Below, piece by piece: positions 52,449 through 61,706 of a stretch of DNA of 64,000 nt. The notes beneath the pieces are model-generated. The model was given only the letters and a program-made list of their open reading frames with translations. It was not told the origin of the DNA and searched no databases. The stretch is from positions 2,452,001-2,516,000 of the forward strand of contig NZ_CP016537.2 of NCBI RefSeq assembly GCF_001687585.2, read 5' to 3'. Every line of letters begins with the position of its first letter. The stretch's first letter is position 1. The stretch is from Planococcus halocryophilus. GTDB taxonomy: Bacteria > Bacillota > Bacilli > Bacillales_A > Planococcaceae. A program made the translations under genes and the position numbers.

Positions 52449-53144
52449 TCAATCATTATAATTATGGTAATAATAATTTTCGCTTGTTAACGGATAATTA
52501 TTTAAAACGACCCCTAAAATAAATGCTTTCGCAGTTGCTAAAGAATCTCGTGCTTTTTCAACACTTACTTTTTCTGATTTTCCGGTATTAACAACTAATA
52601 CAGTTCCATCGCATCTGTTCGCTAAAATTTTCGCATCGGTTACAGATAAGATTGGCGGTGAATCGACGAGAACATAATCATATAATTCTCGCATCTCTCC
52701 CATTAATTCATCCAAAATATCTGACTCCAGTAGCTCGGCTGGATTTGGTGGAATTTGCCCACTCATCAGTAAATCTAAATTCGGAATTCCACTCGCTTTT
52801 ACTGAATGCTTTAGATTGCCTTTTCCCAATAGTAAGTTAGACAAGCCTGTATTATTGACTAACTGGAAGGTTCTAAATAGTGTTGGACGTCGCATATCTG
52901 CATCAATTAACAAAACTCGTTTGCCAGTTTCAGCAAAAACAATGGCCATATTTGCAGCAGTCGTTGATTTCCCTTCTTCTTTTGAAGCTGATGTAAACAA
53001 AATGATTTTTGAAGTTAAATCAGGTATTGAGAAGTTAATATTCGTTCGAATTGTTCTATATTGTTCAGCTGCAATTGAATGTGGATTAGTACGAACCACC
53101 AATTTTCGTGGCATTAATCTTTTTGTCTTGTTCGCTGTCCGCAT
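52449..53144 (-). CDS. Bacterial tyrosine kinase (YwqD/CapB-like)
   Basis: 231 residues. Walker A S-K-E-E-G-K-S-T at about residues 54-61, Walker A' V-L-L-I-D-A-D-M-R-R-P and Walker B V-L-V-D-S-P-P are intact. The C-terminus has the tyrosine cluster E-N-Y-Y-Y-H-N-Y that is autophosphorylated in BY-kinases. GAAGG precedes the ATG at 53144, and the gene overlaps its membrane activator by 59 bases. In B. subtilis YwqD phosphorylates UDP-glucose dehydrogenases; here the dehydrogenase homologue lies at the end of the same operon. Confidence 0.92.
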   Translation of the reverse strand: MRTANKTKRLMPRKLVVRTNPHSIAAEQYRTIRTNINFSIPDLTSKIILFTSASKEEGKSTTAANMAIVFAETGKRVLLIDADMRRPTLFRTFQLVNNTGLSNLLLGKGNLKHSVKASGIPNLDLLMSGQIPPNPAELLESDILDELMGEMRELYDYVLVDSPPILSVTDAKILANRCDGTVLVVNTGKSEKVSVEKARDSLATAKAFILGVVLNNYPLTSENYYYHNYND

Positions 53145-53874
53145 AATTATCCTTCTCCAATCTATCTGATAAATTTAATGGCTTTTCCATTTTCAAGTTG
53201 CTGTCTACAGGACTAACGATACCTAACACTTGAAGTCCTGGCATTTCTTCAATATCCTCTTCTGAACGAACCGTCGTATTTAATTGATCCAAAATCAGCG
53301 TTATACCCACGCCAAAAACCAAACCGACAATTGCCCCAATCGCCATATTAAAAATAGGATCTGGACGAATCGGTTTTGGACTTGCAGTCATCTCCGCTGT
53401 AGCTAATATACTGACATTATCAACTTTCATCATTTGCTGAATTTCTTCTTGAAAAACCTTTGCAATCGTATTAGCTAAAATCACAGCTTGATTCATAGAA
53501 GAGTCTTCAACAGATAATGTTACGACTTGTGAACTTTCAATATTCGTAACGGTAATTCGTTCTGTTAATGATTGAGCCGTTTCATCAAGTTTCAACTCTT
53601 CAATGACTGTAGTTAAAATTGCTGGACTTTTAATAATGACATTATACGTTCCGATCAATTGAAGATTGGTATTAATATCAAGACTGTTAACATCTTGGCT
53701 ACTAACTGTGTTTTGGTTGACCAAAATTTGCGTGGTCGCTTTATAAACTGGTTTCATAATGGTGTAGCTCGCTACTGCAGCAAACACCACAAAAGCAAGA
53801 GTAACAAAAATGATTAACGCTTTTCTTTTGTGCATCGCTTTCAGGAATTTATTCAGATTGAATGTACTCTCCAT
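53086..53874 (-). CDS. BY-kinase membrane activator / chain-length protein (YwqC/CapA-like)
   Basis: 262 residues with two membrane segments (about 18-40 and 176-198) around an outside Wzz domain with K-P-V-Y-K-A-T-T-Q-I-L-V. The cytoplasmic tail of about 60 residues activates the kinase encoded next. The long 59-base overlap suggests coupled translation. The orphan protein at 8786-9448 is a paralogue. Confidence 0.9.
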   Translation of the reverse strand: MESTFNLNKFLKAMHKRKALIIFVTLAFVVFAAVASYTIMKPVYKATTQILVNQNTVSSQDVNSLDINTNLQLIGTYNVIIKSPAILTTVIEELKLDETAQSLTERITVTNIESSQVVTLSVEDSSMNQAVILANTIAKVFQEEIQQMMKVDNVSILATAEMTASPKPIRPDPIFNMAIGAIVGLVFGVGITLILDQLNTTVRSEEDIEEMPGLQVLGIVSPVDSNLKMEKPLNLSDRLEKDNYADSEQDKKINATKIGGSY

Positions 53875-54042
53875 AACTAAATCCTCCTAAGGTTCATCCT
53901 TTATAACTAGTATATTAGAAGTCGAAGGTTAAATAAACGTTAAATAATCTAAAAATTCAAATAAAAAGGAAAAAATTAGTCATTTTCCACAAAAGATAGT
54001 TCTTTAGATTCATTATAAACACCAAAAAAATCAAGGTAAATA

Positions 54043-54076
54043 AAAAAGCACTCGGTTTTTACAAACCGAATGCTTT
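54043..54076 (-). terminator. Terminator of the two-component pair
   Basis: Stem AAAAGCA(C/T)TCGGTTT / AAACCGA(A)TGCTTTT directly after the response-regulator stop, with a minus-strand T-run. Confidence 0.82.
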
Positions 54077-54771
54077 TACTCCCATATAAACTTGTAACCA
54101 AAACCTCGAACTGTTTGAATAAATTCCGGATTTGCCGGATCTTTTTCAATTTTTCTCCTTAATTTGCTAATATGCACTTTAACTGTCTGCACATCACCTT
54201 CAGAATAATAGCCCCATACTTGATCATATAATTGTTCAGCTGTCCAGACACGATTAGGCGTCTGAGCTAGTAGCAGCAATAACTGAAATTCTTTATGGTA
54301 AAGCTTTACCGGAGTTCCTTCCAAATAAAGTTCCCGAGAATCCACATGAATATGGAGGTCCTTGTACTTTAAAATGGTCAGTTGATCTTCCGCACTATTT
54401 CTCCAACCATTTCTCCGAAGAATTGCGCGTATACGAGCCTCCAACTCATTAAAATCAAAAGGCTTCGTAATATAATCATCACCACCTGCTTCGAGTCCTT
54501 GAATTTTATAAACCAACTCTTTGCGGTAACTGACAAATAAAATGGGCAAAGTGGTTTTCAGACGAATTCTTCTGCATACTTCCAGCCCATCCATGCCCGG
54601 CATTTCAACATCTAGTAAGATAAGATTGGGCTTTTCTTTTTCCAATAACGCTAATGCTTGAAACCCATCTTCTGCTTGGATGACTCCGTAACCTTTTTTA
54701 AGAAGAAATAAACGCATCAGCTCACGGATACCTTCATCATCCTCTACAATCATTATAGTCGCAGCATTCAT
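54076..54771 (-). CDS. OmpR-family response regulator
   Basis: 231 residues: receiver domain (1-120) with acidic V-E-D-D, phospho-acceptor Asp in L-I-L-L-D-V-E-M-P-G-M-D-G and Lys in Y-I-T-K-P-F-D, then a C-terminal winged helix (about 135-230) ending V-R-G-F-G-Y-K-F. It follows the hybrid kinase gene by 18 bases and is presumably its partner. It lies just upstream of the BY-kinase operon, a likely target. Confidence 0.93.
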   Translation of the reverse strand: MNAATIMIVEDDEGIRELMRLFLLKKGYGVIQAEDGFQALALLEKEKPNLILLDVEMPGMDGLEVCRRIRLKTTLPILFVSYRKELVYKIQGLEAGGDDYITKPFDFNELEARIRAILRRNGWRNSAEDQLTILKYKDLHIHVDSRELYLEGTPVKLYHKEFQLLLLLAQTPNRVWTAEQLYDQVWGYYSEGDVQTVKVHISKLRRKIEKDPANPEFIQTVRGFGYKFIWE

Positions 54772-54789
54772 CTGTCTTCCTCCTTTCCT

Positions 54790-57700
54790 TTACTGAAAAG
54801 TTAACGGTAGCACAATGATAAATTCGCTTCCTTGTCCTTCTGTACTGTCTGCCCAGATTTGTCCTTTATGCGCTAAAATAATTTCTTTCGCAATCGCCAA
54901 TCCAAGTCCACTCCCTTTATAGTTTGCAGAACTATTGATTTTATAAAACCGTTCAAATATATGGGGTAATGATTCTTTCTTAATTCCACAGCCATTATCT
55001 GCAATTCGAATAAACAGTTCTCCATCACAATCTTCATCTAAACTGGCATTGTCGTTATTCTTTGCTAAAATTTCTATCAATAATGTAATCTTTCCTTCTT
55101 CAGCAGAAGTGTGCTTAACAGAGTTCCATAGAATATTAGATATCACCTGGTCTAATCGATCTAAATCTACTTTTAGCAATGATTTATTAATACCGTCCTG
55201 ATTTTCTGTGCCTAAAAATTCAAAAGCACGTCCACTTTGCGTAACGTCAGATGCCATAGATTCCGCTAGCCTCGTTATCCAACCCTCCAAGTCTCTTTCT
55301 ATAAAACGCAAAGTCATGTGCCCTGACTTGTATTCGGTCAACTCTACAAGGTCTTCCGTGAGGCGTTCTAAGAGTAATAGTTTTTTATGAATCATATCCA
55401 AATAACGCGGATTATTTTCTTCTATTAAACTTTCTTTAACTGCTTGTATATAACTGTGGATCAAAGTAATCGGTGTGCCTAATTCATGTGAAATTGCGGA
55501 TAACATTTCATTTCTAGATTTCTCAATTTCTTGTATTTCATCATTGACTGTTAACAAATTCAAGTTGGTAATTTCTAGCTCCATTGTCCGCTCTTTCACA
55601 TTGCGCTCAAGAAAATAATTCAAATTACTGATTTCCTGCGTTAAGCTGCTGGTATTTGCTAGAGTCCCTACACGGAGTAAAAACTCTTCTTTATCGCAAG
55701 GCTTTAGCAAGTAATCATTAGCTCCAGCTATAAAAGCTTCCTTTTTTTCCTGGAGACTATCTACATTCGATAACATTAAAATCGGCAGCTCTGTCAAAGT
55801 AAATTCTACACGGATTCGTCTGCACAATTCATCACCGGTCATATCGGTTAAGCATCCATCCATCACAATTAAATCTACTGGTTTATATGACAATAGATGC
55901 ATTGCTGTTTGTCCATTCTCTGCCCCTATTGCTTGATATCCTTCTGATAGTAATTGGCGCAGTAACACAATTCGATTAATTTCTACTGAATCGATTACAA
56001 GTATAAGCAACGCTTTATTAGTCGAGTGTTGTTTCAACATCGAATCGGCTAACTGCGAGGCTGTCATTTCCTTGGTAATCGAATGGTAATTATTTACAAC
56101 TTGTACAGCCCCATTGTCTTGATATACTGGTACGGTAAAACTAAATAGTGAGCCCTTTCCCTTCTGTGACTCAACTTTCAATTTCCCACCTTGAAGCTCG
56201 ACTAAATTTTTAGTGATTTTTAAGCCCCTGCCTTGATTTTCTACCGTTTTATCCTCCGAAATATCCCATTCAAATAACGATGGTATGTTTTCTTCTCTTA
56301 TACCTATCCCTGTGTCTTTCACTAAAATTTCTAGCTCATTTCCTAAAACACGAGCTGAAACGACAATCTCTCCTGCATGCGTATGACGAATAGCATTGTC
56401 GATCAGATTATACAATATTTGTTGTAAACGATCTGCGTCCGCAACTACTTTAGGCAATGAAGATGGAACAGTATGATAAAGCGTTACTAATTCTGTTTGA
56501 ATCAAAGGATGACAAAGTGCTAAAACTTTGTTGCATAACTCCTCAATCGAAAGAGCTTCAATCTGAATACCTGAAAAATCTTGTTTGCATTTTGAAAAAT
56601 CGAGGAGTTCATTTACTAAATGTGCCATATTTTTACCGTTTGCCACAAGATCATTTAATTGATGCATCATAATAGGGGTTATTTTTCCATCAGCTGATGC
56701 TCGGAGTGTTTCTGCAATGCCAATCATGTCATAAAGAGGGGTTCGCAAACCGTTTGATGTGTATGCCAATAATTCCTCTTTTCGCTTATTTGCATTTTTG
56801 AGCACCTCTATTTTCAGCAATTGACGTTTGTTCGCTTGACGTTCAAGCTGTTCATTTTTTTCGAGTTGTGCTTTTTCTTTAGAGAATAATGCTCTTGCAA
56901 TAAGCAAGATAACTAGATAACTACAAAAAGAAAGGAGATATTGAACCGTTTCAATATAAGGTAAAATTGCCGCTGCAGTTAAAACCGAAACAACGAGGAT
57001 AGTGATGGATAATATTAACGCTGCTGCATAAGGACGAGCATAGGAAATTTTTTTATTCCAAGCATACATAGCAAGACTTAATGATAACAATACTACAAGA
57101 GATGCTAGTACAAATAACATGGCACTTGCAACTGTATAGGTAAAGTAGGAAAGGAGGAATGAAAATAAGATGTAAACTCCTGTCACCTTAGTCAGCTTTG
57201 AAAGCCAGGACAATTCAAAATTATTTGCTAAAAGTTCTTTAGTGAGCAAAACAAACATGAAACTTACTGTACCGACTGCAACCAAGATAGTTTGTTCATA
57301 CCACCAGTCTACATCTGGCCAAATAGAGGGAAAACCCCAACCTTTCCAAGAAGAGGAGGCAAGCAACATTGAAAATGCTAAAAAAATAAGGTACAGAAAA
57401 CTGACTTGATGAGAAGCTCTATACCATTTGATGCACCACAAACAAAAAATAAGGAATAGCCCGCTGATTAATCCAATCAATACCATTGTCTGGTTAGATT
57501 TAGTGTCGAATGCCGTATGTTCCCAAATTGTTAAAGGAAGATGCATGCCTCCTTGTGACTCAACTCTCATGAAAAATGTATTTCTGACCTCATTCGGCAA
57601 AACTAGCTTGAAAACAGGAGGATGTTCCGAATAAACACCTTCCGAATCTGACTGTTCATTACTTAATTTACTAGAAGAATATTCTCCAGAAGGTTCTGGA

Positions 57701-58080
57701 GAATAAAGAATCGCTTTATCGATAAAAGTGTTCGCAAGCTCCAGTAGCCATTCTTCGTTTTCCGAATCGTTTTCTACAGTAAACTTTATCCAATAAACAT
57801 CAGAAGAAAATCCACCATTTGGAACCCCTTTTTCATTTTGAACAAACTTCCAACTTCCAGGAGGTTCTAGCAGTTCTTCAAGCTTGTATATTCCTTCTGG
57901 ATCTTTAAGAATCTGCAGATTGTTGGATAAAGATATCTTGGTAATATTGTCATTTAATTGGATAGTCTCTTTATTACTGTCCGCACTAATTGGTTTTTCA
58001 GTTTCGAGAAAAAAGACGAAAATCCAAAAAACACACAAAAGTTGAATGATTATGGAAGTTTTCGGATGTATTTTATTCAT
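54790..58080 (-). CDS. Hybrid histidine kinase, 7TM-DISM sensor, two kinase cores, one degenerate
   Basis: 1096 residues. Signal peptide, then an outside 7TMR-DISM sensor domain (about 40-190), seven membrane segments (about 200-400) and a coiled region. The first kinase core has S-N-G-L-R-T-P-L near residue 430 where S-H-E-L-R-T-P-L is expected, so its phospho-His is missing, though its ATPase N-box N-L-I-D-N-A-I-R-H remains. Next come a receiver (about 675-790, acceptor Asp in I-V-M-D-G) and a second core with intact S-H-E-L-G-T-P-I and G-S-G-L-G-L-A. Only the second core can autophosphorylate in the normal way. Confidence 0.88.
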   Translation of the reverse strand: MNKIHPKTSIIIQLLCVFWIFVFFLETEKPISADSNKETIQLNDNITKISLSNNLQILKDPEGIYKLEELLEPPGSWKFVQNEKGVPNGGFSSDVYWIKFTVENDSENEEWLLELANTFIDKAILYSPEPSGEYSSSKLSNEQSDSEGVYSEHPPVFKLVLPNEVRNTFFMRVESQGGMHLPLTIWEHTAFDTKSNQTMVLIGLISGLFLIFCLWCIKWYRASHQVSFLYLIFLAFSMLLASSSWKGWGFPSIWPDVDWWYEQTILVAVGTVSFMFVLLTKELLANNFELSWLSKLTKVTGVYILFSFLLSYFTYTVASAMLFVLASLVVLLSLSLAMYAWNKKISYARPYAAALILSITILVVSVLTAAAILPYIETVQYLLSFCSYLVILLIARALFSKEKAQLEKNEQLERQANKRQLLKIEVLKNANKRKEELLAYTSNGLRTPLYDMIGIAETLRASADGKITPIMMHQLNDLVANGKNMAHLVNELLDFSKCKQDFSGIQIEALSIEELCNKVLALCHPLIQTELVTLYHTVPSSLPKVVADADRLQQILYNLIDNAIRHTHAGEIVVSARVLGNELEILVKDTGIGIREENIPSLFEWDISEDKTVENQGRGLKITKNLVELQGGKLKVESQKGKGSLFSFTVPVYQDNGAVQVVNNYHSITKEMTASQLADSMLKQHSTNKALLILVIDSVEINRIVLLRQLLSEGYQAIGAENGQTAMHLLSYKPVDLIVMDGCLTDMTGDELCRRIRVEFTLTELPILMLSNVDSLQEKKEAFIAGANDYLLKPCDKEEFLLRVGTLANTSSLTQEISNLNYFLERNVKERTMELEITNLNLLTVNDEIQEIEKSRNEMLSAISHELGTPITLIHSYIQAVKESLIEENNPRYLDMIHKKLLLLERLTEDLVELTEYKSGHMTLRFIERDLEGWITRLAESMASDVTQSGRAFEFLGTENQDGINKSLLKVDLDRLDQVISNILWNSVKHTSAEEGKITLLIEILAKNNDNASLDEDCDGELFIRIADNGCGIKKESLPHIFERFYKINSSANYKGSGLGLAIAKEIILAHKGQIWADSTEGQGSEFIIVLPLTFQ

Positions 58081-58386
58081 TTTCTCACCTCAAATATCTA
58101 AAAAGACTGATCAATTTAATCGTGTAGTAAAAATTTTTTCAATCCTAGACATTACCGATTTATACAGCACCTTATTACTATTTAAAAAAGCGAATAAGGT
58201 ATTTATAATTATATAAACGACCATTTTTTGTATTTTAAATAGGATTTATGATTTAACAAAATCATAACATTTTTCATATTAAAATAAAACTTTTTTCGTT
58301 TCTGAAAATTCAAACAAAATCTATTGCCCATCCTATTTTCGTATTCAATATTTAACCGTTCACAAAAAAGCATGAACCTTATTGGT
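58081..58386. other. AT-rich gap upstream of hybrid kinase
   Basis: About 300 bases, very AT-rich, presumably the promoter of the hybrid kinase gene. The only clear signal is the terminator of the diguanylate cyclase gene at 58368-58393. Confidence 0.5.
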
Positions 58387-58393
58387 TCATGCT
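58368..58393 (-). terminator. Terminator of PAS-GGDEF gene
   Basis: Stem AGCATGAACC / GGTTCATGCT with minus-strand T-run AAAAAA. Confidence 0.82.
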
Positions 58394-60060
58394 AGACTTA
58401 CGTGAAATGAATTTTTTTCCTGTCGTTTTGCTTTATACATAGCTAAATCCGCTCGCTTCATCATAGTGGAAATAGATATTCCTTCTTCAGGAGCCATCGT
58501 AATACCCATACTAATTGAAATCTCAAAAGACAATTCCTGCACGCTAATTGGCATTTTCATCGCCTGATATATGACATCCGTTATTTTTGTCACTTGCTCT
58601 TCACTCTCTACCTCAGTCAAAAGAACAATAAATTCGTCTCCACCTAAACGGGCAGCTATATCTTGTCCATGCATACATCGATTTAAGCGCTGTCCAAACT
58701 GTTGAATAACCCCATCGCCAACTTCATGTCCCCACTGATCATTAATCTGTTTAAAATCATCAATATCTAGAATAAGAAGAGCCAACTTTTTCCGGCTTTC
58801 TTTGCCCATTTCCAACCTCTCAGTTGCATACTCCTGGAAATAACGCCGATTCGGCAATTCTGTCAGGGCATCGATATAGGCAAAGTGTTTGAGTTGATTT
58901 TCATATTCTTTTTGAATTGAAATATCTCTTGCTACGATTACCATGTGATTGAACTTATTATCTTTTCCAAAAACAGGCGTGCCAGCTACTTCTATCCATA
59001 TCCACCCTCTATTTTTATGTAATAGACGAAGTTGCTCGCGAAACGTAGTGCTATTTTTAGCAGCATGATCAAAGCTATCACCTACCCGATGGATATCATC
59101 AGCATGTATCTGATAATAATCTTTCTTTTGCAAAACAGAATCTGCTTTAAAACCAAATATATTTTCAGAAGATGGAGATATGTATAAATACTGTCGATGT
59201 TCATCCATCAAGACAATGACATCGTGAACGTTTTCAGCAATAATTTGAAAGTTTTCTTCCCCAGCCTTATAAAGTCTCGAGATTTCGTCTAATTCAGTCA
59301 TGTTTTTTGCAACCATATAAAACCCAGTAATTGTTCCTTTTACTTTGATTGCAATGAACTTCACTAAGCAAGAAATTAGCTGGCCAGACTTGTTAGCAAT
59401 TTGTAGACGTTCATCTTTTATTTCCCCTAGCTTCGACAGCTGAAAATGTTCTTTTGCGCGGTTTTGATCTTCTACACTGACAAAACGAACAAAGTTCTCT
59501 TCTAACAACTCTTCCCTCACATACCCACTAAGCTCTAAACTCGCAGAATTCCCGCCCATTATACGCCCATTAAAATCTAAAGTGAAAATGGCACTTGCAT
59601 TGCTATCAAACAAAGATTGGTAACTAGCACTGCGTTCTGCGAGGCGATCATGAATCTTTGCACTTTCTAGCTTAGCTCTCTTTTCGTTTGTAATGTCTTT
59701 TACTAGACTAACAATATGCGTACATTTCCCCGTCTCATCGTAAAGAGGAGTCAATAACGTTTCCGAATACAACAATCTATTTTCTTTAGAATAAAAAGAG
59801 TCTTCATAACTCGTTTTTTTCTTGGTTTCAATTACTTCTTTATATTTTTCATATAAAAAATTTGCCATCTCTTCAGGACAGACTTCACTAAATGCCTTAC
59901 CTATAGCATCAGGAGTTAATCCTGTTTTTTCTAATACCGCTTGGTTAAAAAAGTCATATGTGAAAGAGTCAGCTTCGTCCACTTTTACAACGAATACCAT
60001 TTCTTTAATTCCTTCCATTAATATACGCATAAAAAATGATGAAGCTGTTACTTTCTCCAT
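58387..60060 (-). CDS. Triple-PAS diguanylate cyclase
   Basis: 557 residues: three PAS domains (about 5-125, 145-262, 270-390), then a GGDEF domain with intact R-L-G-G-D-E-F at 471-477. No membrane segment, so a cytoplasmic sensor making cyclic di-GMP. The inhibitory RxxD site five residues before GGDEF reads H-G-Q-D, so product inhibition is probably absent. No EAL domain. AGGAGG precedes the ATG. It is a single gene next to the exopolysaccharide-type locus, which c-di-GMP often controls. Confidence 0.9.
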   Translation of the reverse strand: MEKVTASSFFMRILMEGIKEMVFVVKVDEADSFTYDFFNQAVLEKTGLTPDAIGKAFSEVCPEEMANFLYEKYKEVIETKKKTSYEDSFYSKENRLLYSETLLTPLYDETGKCTHIVSLVKDITNEKRAKLESAKIHDRLAERSASYQSLFDSNASAIFTLDFNGRIMGGNSASLELSGYVREELLEENFVRFVSVEDQNRAKEHFQLSKLGEIKDERLQIANKSGQLISCLVKFIAIKVKGTITGFYMVAKNMTELDEISRLYKAGEENFQIIAENVHDVIVLMDEHRQYLYISPSSENIFGFKADSVLQKKDYYQIHADDIHRVGDSFDHAAKNSTTFREQLRLLHKNRGWIWIEVAGTPVFGKDNKFNHMVIVARDISIQKEYENQLKHFAYIDALTELPNRRYFQEYATERLEMGKESRKKLALLILDIDDFKQINDQWGHEVGDGVIQQFGQRLNRCMHGQDIAARLGGDEFIVLLTEVESEEQVTKITDVIYQAMKMPISVQELSFEISISMGITMAPEEGISISTMMKRADLAMYKAKRQEKNSFHVSLA

Positions 60061-60335
60061 AACTTTACCTCCTGAATACTTTAAAATTTCTCATTCCTTC
60101 TAATTCTCTTTCAATAGTATAACAGAATAAATTTATTATTGAATCTATAGTCCTAAATATTTCACTTAAATCAACTAAATATAGTTGTATAGGATTAGTA
60201 AATATCCCGATATTTACTTCTTTTCTCGAAAAATTCCTTTTATTGTTTAATATGCAATTAATTGTTTCGTTACAAGTTACTGTTCTGTCATTGATCATTT
60301 TTATTGTATATAATAAAACAAAAAGGGGAAAAATC

Positions 60336-61094
60336 ATGTGCCTAATAAACCTGCAATTCCGAAATCACCCAAGCTATAAATTAATCATCGCCGCTAATCG
60401 TGATGAATTTTATAGTCGCCCTGCTGCACCTGCTCATTTTTGGGATGATGAACCTTCAATATTGGCTGGTCGTGATTTGACACAGTTGGGAACATGGTTA
60501 GGCGTTACGAAGCAGGGGCGCATTGCCGCTTTGACAAACTTTAGAGATCCTACAAATTTAGAAGCAGGTCCTTTATCAAGAGGAGCTGTCGTCAAAAATT
60601 TCTTAGCTGCTACAAGTTCTCCAGAAGAATATCTAAAGTCGATTGATCCGAAGCAATATGCTGGCTTCAATCTTATAGTGGGAGATGCTGAAAAGTTGCT
60701 TTACTACAACAATATTCAACATGAATCTTATGAGATTCCCCCGGGCACCCATTCACTAAGTAACCATTTTTTGAATACGCCATGGCCAAAGGTTACAAAA
60801 GGAAAAGAAAAACTCGCATCCTATATGGCCCAAACAGAAAAGGCCGATTTAGAAGAGCTCTTTACGATTTTAGCAGACGCGGATCATGCACCCGACACAC
60901 ATCTTCCCAATAGCGGAGTCAGCCTGGACTTAGAACGAATGCTATCGCCCATTTTTATAAAAACACCCGATTATGGCACACGTTCTGCGACTGTTGTTTT
61001 GGTTTCTCATGATAATACACTCACCTTTGCCGAAAGAAGTTTCGAAAATGGTCAGTTTAAAGAAGACATTCAATTTGATTTTAAAATCAATTAA
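60336..61094 (+). CDS. NRDE-family (TANGO2-like) protein
   Basis: 252 residues from the ATG at 60336 with AAAGGGG upstream; the longer frame to 60243 has no site. It begins M-C-L-I-N-L with the family Cys2 and has the hallmark A-A-N-R-D-E-F near residue 22, then W-L-G-V and A-L-T-N-F-R. Cys2 suggests an Ntn-hydrolase fold. The function in bacteria is unknown; the human homologue TANGO2 affects metabolism. Confidence 0.88.
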   Translation: MCLINLQFRNHPSYKLIIAANRDEFYSRPAAPAHFWDDEPSILAGRDLTQLGTWLGVTKQGRIAALTNFRDPTNLEAGPLSRGAVVKNFLAATSSPEEYLKSIDPKQYAGFNLIVGDAEKLLYYNNIQHESYEIPPGTHSLSNHFLNTPWPKVTKGKEKLASYMAQTEKADLEELFTILADADHAPDTHLPNSGVSLDLERMLSPIFIKTPDYGTRSATVVLVSHDNTLTFAERSFENGQFKEDIQFDFKIN

Positions 61095-61105
61095 TAGCAA
61101 AAACA

Positions 61106-61137
61106 AAACAGCGCCAATCAAATGATTGGCGCTGTTT
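61106..61137. terminator. Bidirectional terminator NRDE gene / GNAT
   Basis: Stem AAACAGCGCCAATCA / TGATTGGCGCTGTTT. Confidence 0.9.
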
Positions 61138-61138
61138 T

Positions 61139-61558
61139 CTAGTTTAGCTCTTTATACATGTAATAATGCGTATATCCTTTAGGGAAATCTTCTAATTTCC
61201 CCATTTCTTTAAATCCTAATCGCTTATAAAATTCTGGTGCTTGAAAGCTGAATGTTTCTAATCGAATAAATCGACAACCCTTTGTAATCGCAAGTTCTTC
61301 AGCTTCACGGATTAATTCTTGTCCTTTTCCTAACCCGCGTAACAACTCATCGACCCATAAAATATCAATAAAAAAGCATTCCCAATCGATATGACCAACA
61401 AGGCCACCGAGTATATTTTCTTCCTCATCTTTTAATATGAGATTGATTTTTTCTTCTTCTGTATAAGCTACTTTGCCTTTGTTATGTTTGATTAATTGAT
61501 ACTTTATAAAACACGTTTCTTCTTCTTGATAGCCCGTATGCAATGTTAAACGAGTCAT
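61139..61558 (-). CDS. GNAT N-acetyltransferase
   Basis: 139 residues with the acetyl-CoA loop in L-R-G-L-G-K-G-Q-E-L-I (Q/R-x-x-G-x-G) near residue 80, then R-L-E-T-F-S-F-Q-A-P-E-F-Y-K-R-L-G-F. Substrate unknown. It resembles small Bacillus acetyltransferases such as the YitI/YjcF-sized group. Single gene. Confidence 0.85.
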   Translation of the reverse strand: MTRLTLHTGYQEEETCFIKYQLIKHNKGKVAYTEEEKINLILKDEEENILGGLVGHIDWECFFIDILWVDELLRGLGKGQELIREAEELAITKGCRFIRLETFSFQAPEFYKRLGFKEMGKLEDFPKGYTHYYMYKELN

Positions 61559-61706
61559 ATTAGCACCCCTTTTTTATGAATAGCGTTTCTATTTACTAGT
61601 ATACTTATCTTGGCACGACATGTCCTCTATAATTACTGGATTTATTGATAGAACAGGAATGTACGATGTGGGAAAGGGTATACGTAGAAGAAGGAGCTGA
61701 AACTTC

